Positions 53,080-60,132 of a stretch of 64,000 nt of DNA are shown in pieces. Positions within the stretch are counted from its first letter, which is position 1; every line of letters begins with the position of its first letter. Made by a program: the position numbers and the translations under genes. The notes under the pieces are model-generated. The model saw only the letters and a program-made list of their open reading frames with translations, was not told where the DNA came from and searched no databases. The DNA lies in contig OZ248539.1 in NCBI GenBank assembly GCA_965234685.1, forward strand, positions 2,418,001 through 2,482,000, given 5' to 3'. Origin of the DNA: Fimbriimonas planktonicus. GTDB lineage: Bacteria > Armatimonadota > Fimbriimonadia > Fimbriimonadales > Fimbriimonadaceae.

Positions 53080-54555
53080 CTAGTTTCCGGTCGTGTTTCG
53101 CTTCAGCGGACCCGATCGATCCGCGAGTTCAGCAGCGGTGAGATAACCAAGCTTTGCCGCGTTCGCGATCTTCTCGTAGTTGATCTTGTCGGCGGTGTCC
53201 GTTGGCTGGTGGTAGTCCGGGTGGAATCCATCGAAGAAGAACGCGATTGGAATGCCGACCTTCGCGAAGTTGTAATGGTCGCTTCTCGTGTAAACATCCT
53301 CTGCGTCGTACTTGAACTTGAACTTCGTGTGCTGGTTCAAACGCTGAATAATGTCGTCGATCTCGTTGGAGATCTTCTTGGTTCCGACAAGTCGAATCGT
53401 GTCTCGGTTCTCGTCTGCCTTATCGACCCGGCTTGGGTCGCCATTCTGAACGCCATCACTGTCGCGACCGACCATGTCCATCTGGATCTCCGCGATCATC
53501 TTGTCGTGCGGCATCTTCGGATTGTCCGAATAGTAAGCGCTACCCAACAGGCCGCGCTCTTCGCCGCAGAACCACATGAAGATGATGCTGCGCTTTGGCT
53601 TCACCGGATTGGTGCTGAATGCCTTGGCGATCTGAAGAACGGCCGTGCTTCCGCTTGCGTCATCGTCTGCGCCCGGATAAACCACGCCTCCCGTAACCCC
53701 GAGGTGATCGAGGTGTGCACCAATACCAACTGTTTCGGCTTTCAACGTTGGGTCGCTTCCCTCCAGAATTCCAACGACGTTCGGCACGCCGACTTCTTCA
53801 AACATTCCCTTGCCGGAAATCTTGATGTCGCCGAGTTCCGTTGCTTCCGAAACCGTTGCGGCTGGGGTTGCAAGAGATATGTCCTTCTTAACGCTGCTGG
53901 CAAGCTTTTTCACGCCAGCTTCGGTGATGCTTCCACGGATATTCGCCCGTGCTCCTGCGGTTGGGGCAGTGCGCGTTGGGCTCCATTCACCGGCAGCTAC
54001 GGTCTTTCTCAGGTTCAAAATCAGCTTCGGACGGTTGCCCGCGAACTGTCGCATCAGGTCACGGGACTGCGTACCCACGATGATGACAATCGCGTCCTTC
54101 AGAACCGCAGGTTCGGCAAGGGCAGCCCCGCCCGTTCGGAGCACAACAGCCTTACCTTCAACGGTAAAAGCTTCCGTTGCACCAGATAGGGCCATGTCGG
54201 AACCGATCGACGCCTTTTTGCCCGCAAGTTCCACGCTCACAGAACCCGGATCGATGCGACTTCGATAGAACGGCATGTTCTGGAAATAAGTACCGTTGTC
54301 GCCTAACGGCTTGATTCCCCAGCCTTTCAGTTTCCCGGCAACGTATTCCGCCGCCTTTTGGAAACCAGGTTGTCCGGTGCCTCGGCCCTGAGTTTCAGGT
54401 CCGGCAAGGTAGCCCAAGAACTCGCGTCCGTCCTTTTGGTTGATGCTCTCGAACCCAACCTTCTGGGCGGCGGGTGGGGGAACGCTGCCAGCGTATTGGG
54501 CAAACGAGAGCGAACTCAGTCCCACAAGCAGGACGGAAACAGGTAGGCGACGCAT
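53080..54555 (-). CDS. Exported M28 zinc aminopeptidase with PA domain
   Basis: This 491-aa protein has a signal peptide (LPVSVLLVGLSSLSFAQ), a PA-type insert (about 110-245) and an M28 peptidase domain. The two-zinc set is visible: H in GIGAHLDHLGV, D in GADDDASGS (bridging), E-E in CGEERGLLGS, D in DMVGRDSDG and H in RSDHYNFAKVG. It releases N-terminal amino acids outside the cytoplasm, fitting the DPP4-type peptidase in the same unit as a peptide-scavenging pair. The start is ATG 54555, preceded by TATTAA 6 nt upstream. Confidence 0.94.
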   Translation of the reverse strand: MRRLPVSVLLVGLSSLSFAQYAGSVPPPAAQKVGFESINQKDGREFLGYLAGPETQGRGTGQPGFQKAAEYVAGKLKGWGIKPLGDNGTYFQNMPFYRSRIDPGSVSVELAGKKASIGSDMALSGATEAFTVEGKAVVLRTGGAALAEPAVLKDAIVIIVGTQSRDLMRQFAGNRPKLILNLRKTVAAGEWSPTRTAPTAGARANIRGSITEAGVKKLASSVKKDISLATPAATVSEATELGDIKISGKGMFEEVGVPNVVGILEGSDPTLKAETVGIGAHLDHLGVTGGVVYPGADDDASGSTAVLQIAKAFSTNPVKPKRSIIFMWFCGEERGLLGSAYYSDNPKMPHDKMIAEIQMDMVGRDSDGVQNGDPSRVDKADENRDTIRLVGTKKISNEIDDIIQRLNQHTKFKFKYDAEDVYTRSDHYNFAKVGIPIAFFFDGFHPDYHQPTDTADKINYEKIANAAKLGYLTAAELADRSGPLKRNTTGN

Positions 54556-54650
54556 AGGTGGTTAATATACGCGACATTTCCCGGATCCGAGTTCCGCGAA
54601 AGTCCTAACCCAGTAATATTTCCCTCCGCCCGGCCCACATAATTAGACAG

Positions 54651-54962
54651 TTGGCTAAAGATCAAACAACGGGAAGTGATCACGGTTATCGCGCACTCGC
54701 TGATCCAACAAGACGAAAAATCTTGCGGATGCTCGGCGATGGCGAAATGTCGGCCGGACAGATCGGAGATTCGTTTCCGATCTCCCCCGCCTCAATGTCA
54801 CATCACTTCAACGTGCTCAAGCAAGCCGGACTCATCTCCGGAAGGCGCGAGGGGCAGCAGATTCTGTACTCGGTGAACACCACCGTGATGCAGGAACTGG
54901 CCGCCCTTGTGCTCGATCTCATCCAACGCACCGAAACCTCTCCATCGGAGACCACCGAATGA
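54651..54962 (+). CDS. ArsR-type repressor, SdpR-like
   Basis: The 103-aa winged-helix protein has ALADPTRRKILRMLGDGEMS and ASMSHHFNVLKQAGLIS, typical of SdpR/ArsR regulators. No Cys metal site is present, as in SdpR. It starts with TTG 54651, with CATAAT 7 nt upstream (54638-54643), and overlaps the next gene by 4 nt. In Bacillus, SdpR represses its own operon and is captured by membrane-bound SdpI when toxin is present. No SdpC-like toxin gene is seen here, so the pair may serve another signal. Confidence 0.9.
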   Translation: MAKDQTTGSDHGYRALADPTRRKILRMLGDGEMSAGQIGDSFPISPASMSHHFNVLKQAGLISGRREGQQILYSVNTTVMQELAALVLDLIQRTETSPSETTE

Positions 54963-55612
54963 ACATCAAGAAATCGTTGCTAGTCCAGGCCAGCATGCTG
55001 GTTCTCGGGCTCCTCTATAGCCTGTACATGAACCAACAGTTGCCAGACCGGGTCCCAACGCACTGGAACATCAACAACCAGCCGGACGCGTGGGGTCCGA
55101 AAAGCACCGTTCTGTACCTAGGCTTAGCCATCTTGTTGCTGGGACCATTGATGACCGTGGCAATCCCAAAGTTATCTCCGAAGAACTTCGGCGGCGAGAC
55201 TTTTGGCGGGACGTTCGCGACGGTGATGCTACTCGTGCAAGGCATGTTTCTCGCGATTCATTTCGTAATCTTGCGGTCGGCTGGTGGCGGAATGGACAAC
55301 ATCGGAAACGTGATGATAGCGGTGATTTTCGCGTTCTTCGCCTTCTTTGGCAACCTGATGGGACGAATCAAGCGCAACTTCTATATGGGTGTTCGAACCC
55401 CTTGGACGCTTGCAAGTGAGCGGGTTTGGCTGGCAACGCACCGCCGAGCCGGACGCCTTTGGTTCTTTGGCGGCATTGGCGGGGTGTTGTTCAGCCTGTT
55501 ACCGATCCCGATGTACGTGCCGATCGCAGCGCTCGTACTGATGTCCCTTGCGCCGGTAGTTGACAGCTACCTATTGTCACGCAGGCTCGAGCCAGACGGG
55601 ACTCCGCAATAA
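54959..55612 (+). CDS. SdpI-family membrane protein
   Basis: This 217-aa protein is of the SdpI/YhfL type: an N-terminal DUF1648 domain (LYMNQQLPDRVPTHWNINNQPD), helices near 5-24, 49-68, 84-104, 115-133 and 165-205, and the SdpI C-terminal part (NFYMGVRTPWTLASERVW). The PTHWN motif is the DUF1648 hallmark. It is coupled to the SdpR-like gene (ATGA) and ends at a strong terminator. In Bacillus this family gives immunity to the SdpC peptide and sequesters SdpR. Confidence 0.92.
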   Translation: MNIKKSLLVQASMLVLGLLYSLYMNQQLPDRVPTHWNINNQPDAWGPKSTVLYLGLAILLLGPLMTVAIPKLSPKNFGGETFGGTFATVMLLVQGMFLAIHFVILRSAGGGMDNIGNVMIAVIFAFFAFFGNLMGRIKRNFYMGVRTPWTLASERVWLATHRRAGRLWFFGGIGGVLFSLLPIPMYVPIAALVLMSLAPVVDSYLLSRRLEPDGTPQ

Positions 55613-55617
55613 AAAAA

Positions 55618-55648
55618 GCCGCCCGATCAATCTGATCGGGCGGCTTTT
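55618..55648. terminator. Bidirectional rho-independent terminator
   Basis: GCCGCCCGATCA and TGATCGGGCGGC form a perfect 12-bp stem with a 3-nt loop. TTTT follows on the plus strand and a run of A precedes the stem, so it serves both the sdpRI-like operon and the converging gap gene. Confidence 0.93.
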
Positions 55649-55661
55649 CGTTATCAGGACG

Positions 55662-56669
55662 TCAGAGTCGCTGACCGACGAAGTTGACGATGTCGGCGAT
55701 TCGGCTGCTGTAGCCCCACTCGTTGTCGTACCAGCTGACAACCTTAACCATGCTGCCAAGGCCGATGGTGTCGACGGCGCTGAAGATGCTGGAGTGCTCA
55801 TTTCCACGAAGGTCGGTGCTAACCAGCTGCTCATCCGAGTACTGAAGAATGCCCTTCATGGCACCGTCCGCATACTCCTTCATGGCGGCGTTGATTTCGT
55901 CGACGGACGCTTCCTTGGTGAGGAGCGCGGTGAAGTCAACGACGGAAACGGTTGGAGTTGGAACGCGGAAGGCCATTCCGGTGAACTTGCCCTGCAATTC
56001 TGGGATAACCAAACCGACGGCTCGCGCGGCGCCGGTGCTGCTTGGCACGATGTTCTGCGATGCGGCTCGAGCGTCGCGAAGATCCTTCGCGGCGGTGTCC
56101 TGGGTCTTCTGCGTGTTGGTGAAAGCGTGGACGGTGGTTAGAAGTCCCTTCTCGATGCCGAACTTTTCGTGCAGAACCTTAGCGACCGGTGCGAGGCCAT
56201 TGGTGGTGCAGCTCGCGTTCGAGATCACGTGATGCTTCGCTGGATCGTAAACGTTGTCGTTTACGCCGAGAACAACCGTGAGGTCCTCGTTCTTCGCCGG
56301 AGCCGAGATGATGACTTTCTTGACGCCGTGGTTCTTGTGGGCAACCGCCTTGGTTGCATCGGTGAAGAAGCCGGTGGATTCGACGACAACGTCAACGCCA
56401 ACCGTATCCCAAGCAATCGCGCCTGGATCCTTTTCGGCGAAAACTTTGATGGCCTTGCCGTTGACGAAGAGCTCATCGGTATCTCCCGACACCGTGCCGG
56501 CAAACGGACCGTAAGTGGAGTCGTACTTGAAGAGGTGGGCGTTGGTTTTGACGTCCGTAAGGTCGTTGATTGCGACGACTTCGATGGCTTCGGGGTACCG
56601 AGCCAAAATCGTGCGGAGAGACAAGCGGCCAATGCGGCCAAATCCGTTGATACCTACGCGAATTGCCAT
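55662..56669 (-). CDS. gap: Glyceraldehyde-3-phosphate dehydrogenase
   Basis: The 335-aa glycolytic enzyme has the Rossmann start RVGINGFGRIGR, the NAD-type AINDLTD (D36), the catalytic Cys C154 in SNASCTTNGLAP and the following His in TVHAFTNTQ. PSSTGAARAVG and the C-terminal WYDNEWGYSSRIAD complete it. It stands alone (no pgk or tpi nearby). A 13-nt palindrome lies just before the ATG. No Shine-Dalgarno is visible. Confidence 0.97.
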   Translation of the reverse strand: MAIRVGINGFGRIGRLSLRTILARYPEAIEVVAINDLTDVKTNAHLFKYDSTYGPFAGTVSGDTDELFVNGKAIKVFAEKDPGAIAWDTVGVDVVVESTGFFTDATKAVAHKNHGVKKVIISAPAKNEDLTVVLGVNDNVYDPAKHHVISNASCTTNGLAPVAKVLHEKFGIEKGLLTTVHAFTNTQKTQDTAAKDLRDARAASQNIVPSSTGAARAVGLVIPELQGKFTGMAFRVPTPTVSVVDFTALLTKEASVDEINAAMKEYADGAMKGILQYSDEQLVSTDLRGNEHSSIFSAVDTIGLGSMVKVVSWYDNEWGYSSRIADIVNFVGQRL

Positions 56670-56875
56670 AACGCTGTAACCAGTCTGGTTTACCGGCGTC
56701 TTTGCCGTCTACCTTCAGGAGTTTACCTATCGGCGCCCATCGCAGCAAAACGAACAGCGGGAGTCCCAGAGAATGAGCGTCGCCGGGGAGCGAGCCGCTG
56801 TCCCCCGAGTCCCATGGATTCCCAGAGGGAAGCGACTGCATCGTAAACCACAGCCGACTGAACTGGTTCTCACCG
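56670..56875. other. Gap upstream of gap with a 13-nt palindrome
   Basis: These 206 bases hold the promoter region of gap (minus strand) and the end of the 58-aa protein gene. AACCAG-T-CTGGTT at 56678-56690 is a perfect 6-bp palindrome with a single central base, 9 nt from the gap start. It would overlap the ribosome-binding region or be a repressor operator. Nothing else is recognisable. Confidence 0.5.
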
Positions 56876-57052
56876 CTATTCGGTAGCAGAATTCTCGTGA
56901 CTTTCTCGTGATGCCTGCTTGCCAAGCAATCGAGCCTGGTGTGCTAATTCACGCTCCGTTAGGGGGCGAATCGTGCCAGGCCGATCCGGGTTTTCTTGAA
57001 CCATCTCTAAGAACCGAGAGACATGCGCGGGTGTGATCGAAAGTTGTTTCAT
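56876..57052 (-). CDS. 58-aa protein coupled to the proteasome-fold hydrolase
   Basis: This is a small, soluble, charged protein (start MKQLSITPAHVSRFLEMVQ), probably two helices, with the motif RPLTERELAHQARLLGKQ and a polar tail. ATG 57052 overlaps the TGA of the upstream hydrolase (ATGA), and a strong GGAGG lies 4 nt upstream, so it is clearly translated with it. The family is unknown. Its size and coupling suggest a partner, inhibitor or substrate-delivery factor of the hydrolase, but this is only inference. Confidence 0.7.
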   Translation of the reverse strand: MKQLSITPAHVSRFLEMVQENPDRPGTIRPLTERELAHQARLLGKQASRESHENSATE

Positions 57053-58317
57053 CTGTCCTCCAAGTACCTCGCCGTGAATTGGGGATTGAGCTTCGGATCG
57101 AAATAATGCTTTCGAGATATCCAAATGAGTCCGTCGCCCTTACTTATTATGGCCACATCCGTCGGGCCGCCAACGGTTTCCTGGTCGCGAGAGGCCTTTC
57201 GCTTCAGGCTGGTGAGGTTTATCAGGGCTTCGGCAAGAATCGCCAATTCTTCTTTCGGCATCGAAGAAACAATATCAAGCGTAGGCATAACAAAAGCTCT
57301 CCGTGCGTGATCCTTCAACGCATCGCTGATGTTCGTCAAGAGACGCTGGCCCAAATTGTTCACGAAGCCGCCTTCGGACTGCAAATTCTGGGATGCAAGT
57401 TGCGAAACCTCTTCCTGGAAGAATCCGCGAATAAACTCACGTACAAACGAGTCGTAGCTCGGCTCCCGCCCTTCCACGAACAGCTTCATAACATCACTTT
57501 GAGCAAACGGCAGGATCTGAGCTGTGCGTGAGATGGATATGTTCGTACTCTCTCTTCTAGGACAGTTATGCAAACCGAGCGCCGAACACTGAAACTCCAT
57601 GCTTCTCAACCCTGGGAAAACTTCCGCCTGTCCGAATCCCGCGATCACGATTCCCGTTTCTCCGCCGATTTCTGTTTGCCTCAACAGCTGTTCAAGCACG
57701 AGAAGGTGGACCCGTTCGGCCTGACTGTCACTCACGGGAAAAGAACGTCGAAGCCACTCGATGCCCGGATTTAGTGCTTCATCGATTGCCTCCCTAATGG
57801 ACTGCGTAACAGCGTCTGTGACATCTGGAACGTGTTCACATGAATCCACGTAGGCCTCAAAAGCGGAAAGCGTCCGTTCAAAAGCGTCTTCCGCTTCTTC
57901 CTTTGTTGGGTGACCCCAACCGTCTGTGTACTGGAGTAGTTCTGCAACTTCGGCGGAAGCACGTTGGCTCAGCGCACTGATTACGTTCAAAGATGAATCG
58001 GAAAGCGAAGCGATCCTTGCTTCCTCGGGAAAGAGTGTTCGGTCGTCACGTAAGAACTCCTCAAACTTACGGCTATAACCCTCGATTTGGTCAAACGTTT
58101 CTCGACCTAACGCTCGCCGAAATTCCTTTACGACCGCTTCCACCGGTACACCCATAATTTCTGCGGAGCTGTAAACCATGATGCCAACCGGGCTGTGTTT
58201 GCTAAGTGCAAACAACTTGTTCACGGTATTAAAAATCTTCAAATCGCCGACGGTAACCGCGCTGTCGGCAGCCATCGCGACGGCTTGCTTGTTTAGAATT
58301 GCTACTTCTGCTGTCAT
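57049..58317 (-). CDS. Proteasome-fold Ntn hydrolase, stand-alone, unnamed family
   Basis: This 422-aa protein begins M-T-AEVAILNK. After Met removal, Thr is residue 1, Asp is at 17 (AADSAVT) and Lys at 33 (NKLF), the exact spacing of proteasome and HslV active sites; PrcB in this window has the same spacing. Residues 219-240 (GETGIVIAGFG...VFPG) look like strands S5/S6. Near the end, SRDQETVGG (D378, T381) matches the RDxxSGG region that completes the site in beta subunits, and DVAIISKGDGLIWIS follows like strands S8/S9. Residues about 75-215 are a helical insertion absent from proteasome subunits. No propeptide is needed. The ORF extends to 58401, but only ATG 58317 places Thr at the N-terminus. 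The gene is AT-richer than average: 25 G/C of 60 in 57241-57300. Confidence 0.8.
   Translation of the reverse strand: MTAEVAILNKQAVAMAADSAVTVGDLKIFNTVNKLFALSKHSPVGIMVYSSAEIMGVPVEAVVKEFRRALGRETFDQIEGYSRKFEEFLRDDRTLFPEEARIASLSDSSLNVISALSQRASAEVAELLQYTDGWGHPTKEEAEDAFERTLSAFEAYVDSCEHVPDVTDAVTQSIREAIDEALNPGIEWLRRSFPVSDSQAERVHLLVLEQLLRQTEIGGETGIVIAGFGQAEVFPGLRSMEFQCSALGLHNCPRRESTNISISRTAQILPFAQSDVMKLFVEGREPSYDSFVREFIRGFFQEEVSQLASQNLQSEGGFVNNLGQRLLTNISDALKDHARRAFVMPTLDIVSSMPKEELAILAEALINLTSLKRKASRDQETVGGPTDVAIISKGDGLIWISRKHYFDPKLNPQFTARYLEDR
57057..57061 (-). promoter_or_regulatory. Shine-Dalgarno of the 58-aa protein
   Basis: On the minus strand GGAGG is 4 nt before ATG 57052, inside the last codons of the hydrolase gene. 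It supports real translation of this very small gene and rejects the ORF start at 57124. Confidence 0.7.
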
Positions 58318-58410
58318 GACAATCCCGGCGCAATCTCCGTGCAATGCCAATGATATCAGAACGTTCCGATGACGTACCAGATTGCCTCGCTGGCTAGTCA
58401 ATCCAGAATT

Positions 58411-59607
58411 TCACCGCCGAAAACGCTGGCTCGAAGCTACTGCCGTGCCGAGGAGCAAGAACACGAAGGTTCCAATAAACGGACTGAACGGCGCCAGTTC
58501 AAACAGCCAAGTTCCGGTTGGCCCTGCCACCACGGCGCCCACGCCTTGAGCCGCCATGACCGCGCCGAGGTTCTGCCCCTTTCGCGCGGGATCGATCTCG
58601 GCCACCCGTGCATACCACGCGGGCATCGCGAGTAAGAAGCCGACGCCCAACGGCAAAGCACACCCAATCAACACAGGCAAGGTCTGCAGACTCGGCACCG
58701 TCGTCGCGAGCGCGAGAGGAGTTGATCCGACCAGCGACAAGGCCAAACCTAGCATCATTGCCCGGTAAGCGCCGAGACGCGCTCCAAGCCTGCTCACTGG
58801 CCCGGCGAGTACCGCCAAACCAAGCGCGGCCGGGAGCACGGAGGCCCCAACCGCAGACTCGGAGATCTTGAACACCTGGATTGGGAGCAACTTCGCGATG
58901 AAACTCGGGAAGCCGATGGCCGCAAAAATGAGAAAGCCCGCCACCATGTAGGGCCAAGCCGCGGACGACGCTCCGCCCTCCACTCGCTCGGCATGAGCAG
59001 GTGCGGACGACTTGTCCGAAGCGCCGGACACCAACGCGAGCCCGGCTAAAAGGACGAACAGAACACCGCTCGCAACAATTCCCGCTCCGGTCCAGCGGCT
59101 GAGGTCATTCGCAAATCCACCGAGCGGGAAAGCCAGCGCGACCCCAACGAGATAGCAGGTGTTCACCCACCCCATGACCTTCTGGCGCTCCGTTTCATCG
59201 TGCCCACTCGATGCGGCCCACAGGAAAACGCTTGGCCATATCATCGCCGCCGCCACGCCATCAACCAGCCGAAGCGCAACCATCGAGAGCGCCAACCCCG
59301 GCCACATGGGCATCAGAAGGGTACAAGCGGTACTGAAAATGCCAAGCGCAGCGCCGGTCAGAATCGGCCGCTGCGGCCCCACGCGATCCGCCCATGCTCC
59401 AAGTCGGCTCTTTAGCAGCGTTTCAGAGAGAAGGAATCCCGCCAGCGCAATCCCGACCCAACGCTCGGAAAGTCCGCGCGCCTGCGTGAGATACACCGGC
59501 ATCGTGCTCAGGTTAAGGGTCGCAAAGGCTATTTCTGCCACCAGAGCCACCGCGATGCACCAGCCCACGGCCAGACGCGATCGGGATGGAGGCAAAGGTT
59601 GATTCAT
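58411..59607 (-). CDS. MFS transporter
   Basis: This 398-aa protein has twelve predicted membrane helices and MFS features: a VYLTQARGLSERWVGIALAG loop between helices 1 and 2, GAWADRVGPQRP (motif A) after helix 2, and a second half separated by a charged loop (GASDKSSAPAHAERVEG). It is likely a drug or metabolite efflux protein; the substrate is unknown. ATG 59607 is preferred to the GTG at 59622. It lies 93 nt upstream of the proteasome-fold hydrolase on the same strand and could share its transcript. Confidence 0.9.
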   Translation of the reverse strand: MNQPLPPSRSRLAVGWCIAVALVAEIAFATLNLSTMPVYLTQARGLSERWVGIALAGFLLSETLLKSRLGAWADRVGPQRPILTGAALGIFSTACTLLMPMWPGLALSMVALRLVDGVAAAMIWPSVFLWAASSGHDETERQKVMGWVNTCYLVGVALAFPLGGFANDLSRWTGAGIVASGVLFVLLAGLALVSGASDKSSAPAHAERVEGGASSAAWPYMVAGFLIFAAIGFPSFIAKLLPIQVFKISESAVGASVLPAALGLAVLAGPVSRLGARLGAYRAMMLGLALSLVGSTPLALATTVPSLQTLPVLIGCALPLGVGFLLAMPAWYARVAEIDPARKGQNLGAVMAAQGVGAVVAGPTGTWLFELAPFSPFIGTFVFLLLGTAVASSQRFRR

Positions 59608-59664
59608 TGTTTGCCCCAGCACTTTCTACCCCGTTCCCCGCGCAATGTCCGCAGGGCTTTCGCC

Positions 59665-59670
59665 TAAACT
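59665..59670 (+). promoter_or_regulatory. Candidate leaderless -10 element (TAAACT)
   Basis: TAAACT is separated by 6 nt (GGCCTC) from ATG 59677 of the VOC protein, and no Shine-Dalgarno is present. Confidence 0.45.
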
Positions 59671-59676
59671 GGCCTC

Positions 59677-60132
59677 ATGCCATTTGGAGATCGCAAAGTC
59701 GCGCAAGTTGCCGTCGTCGTCAAGGACATCGAGTCCGCGAAGGTGAGCTACGCCGCCCTATTCGGAGCGCCCGTTCCGCCAACCATGGTCACCGATCCGG
59801 GACTCGCCGTGAACATGACCTATCGCGGAAAGCCTTCCGACGCGAAAGCGAAGCTCGCGTTTATCGAGCTACCGAACACCCAGTTCGAGCTTATCGAACC
59901 GATTGGAGAGGACAGCGCCTGGTATGAAGGACTTGCCAAGGCCGGCAACGGCTTCCACCACGTCGCTTATTGGGTCGAAGACATGAAGGCCGCGCATGAC
60001 GAGTTGGCCGAGCAAGGGATCGTGATGATCCAGCGCGGCGATATGGGCGAGGGACAGTACGCCTACTTCGACGCCCCGGAGCACGGCATCGTCATCGAAC
60101 TCCTTGAAAAGGTGCGAACCCCGCTGGACTAA
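59677..60132 (+). CDS. VOC family protein, methylmalonyl-CoA epimerase-like
   Basis: The 151-aa protein has the two beta-alpha-beta-beta-beta modules of the vicinal-oxygen-chelate fold: VAQVAVVVKDIESAKVSYAALFG, FIELPNTQFELIEPIG (metal Glu), GFHHVAYWVEDMKAAHDELAEQGI (metal His) and YFDAPEHGIVIELLE (metal Glu). The first metal ligand, usually His in VDHVAI, is Gln here, so the metal site is altered. Its relationship to methylmalonyl-CoA epimerase or glyoxalase is structural only. It is translationally coupled (TAATG) to a DUF4038 gene. Confidence 0.88.
   Translation: MPFGDRKVAQVAVVVKDIESAKVSYAALFGAPVPPTMVTDPGLAVNMTYRGKPSDAKAKLAFIELPNTQFELIEPIGEDSAWYEGLAKAGNGFHHVAYWVEDMKAAHDELAEQGIVMIQRGDMGEGQYAYFDAPEHGIVIELLEKVRTPLD

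Noticed and set aside
52018..54189. A 723-aa open frame on the plus strand
   Set aside because: It runs antisense through the DPP4, DUF554 and M28 genes, whose catalytic motifs are intact. Its product is Arg/Ser-rich without domains, so it is a shadow of biased codon use.
54651..55612. A complete toxin/immunity system around SdpR/SdpI
   Set aside because: No SdpC-like toxin precursor or SdpAB maturation gene is present; the pair probably acts as a regulator and membrane sensor only.
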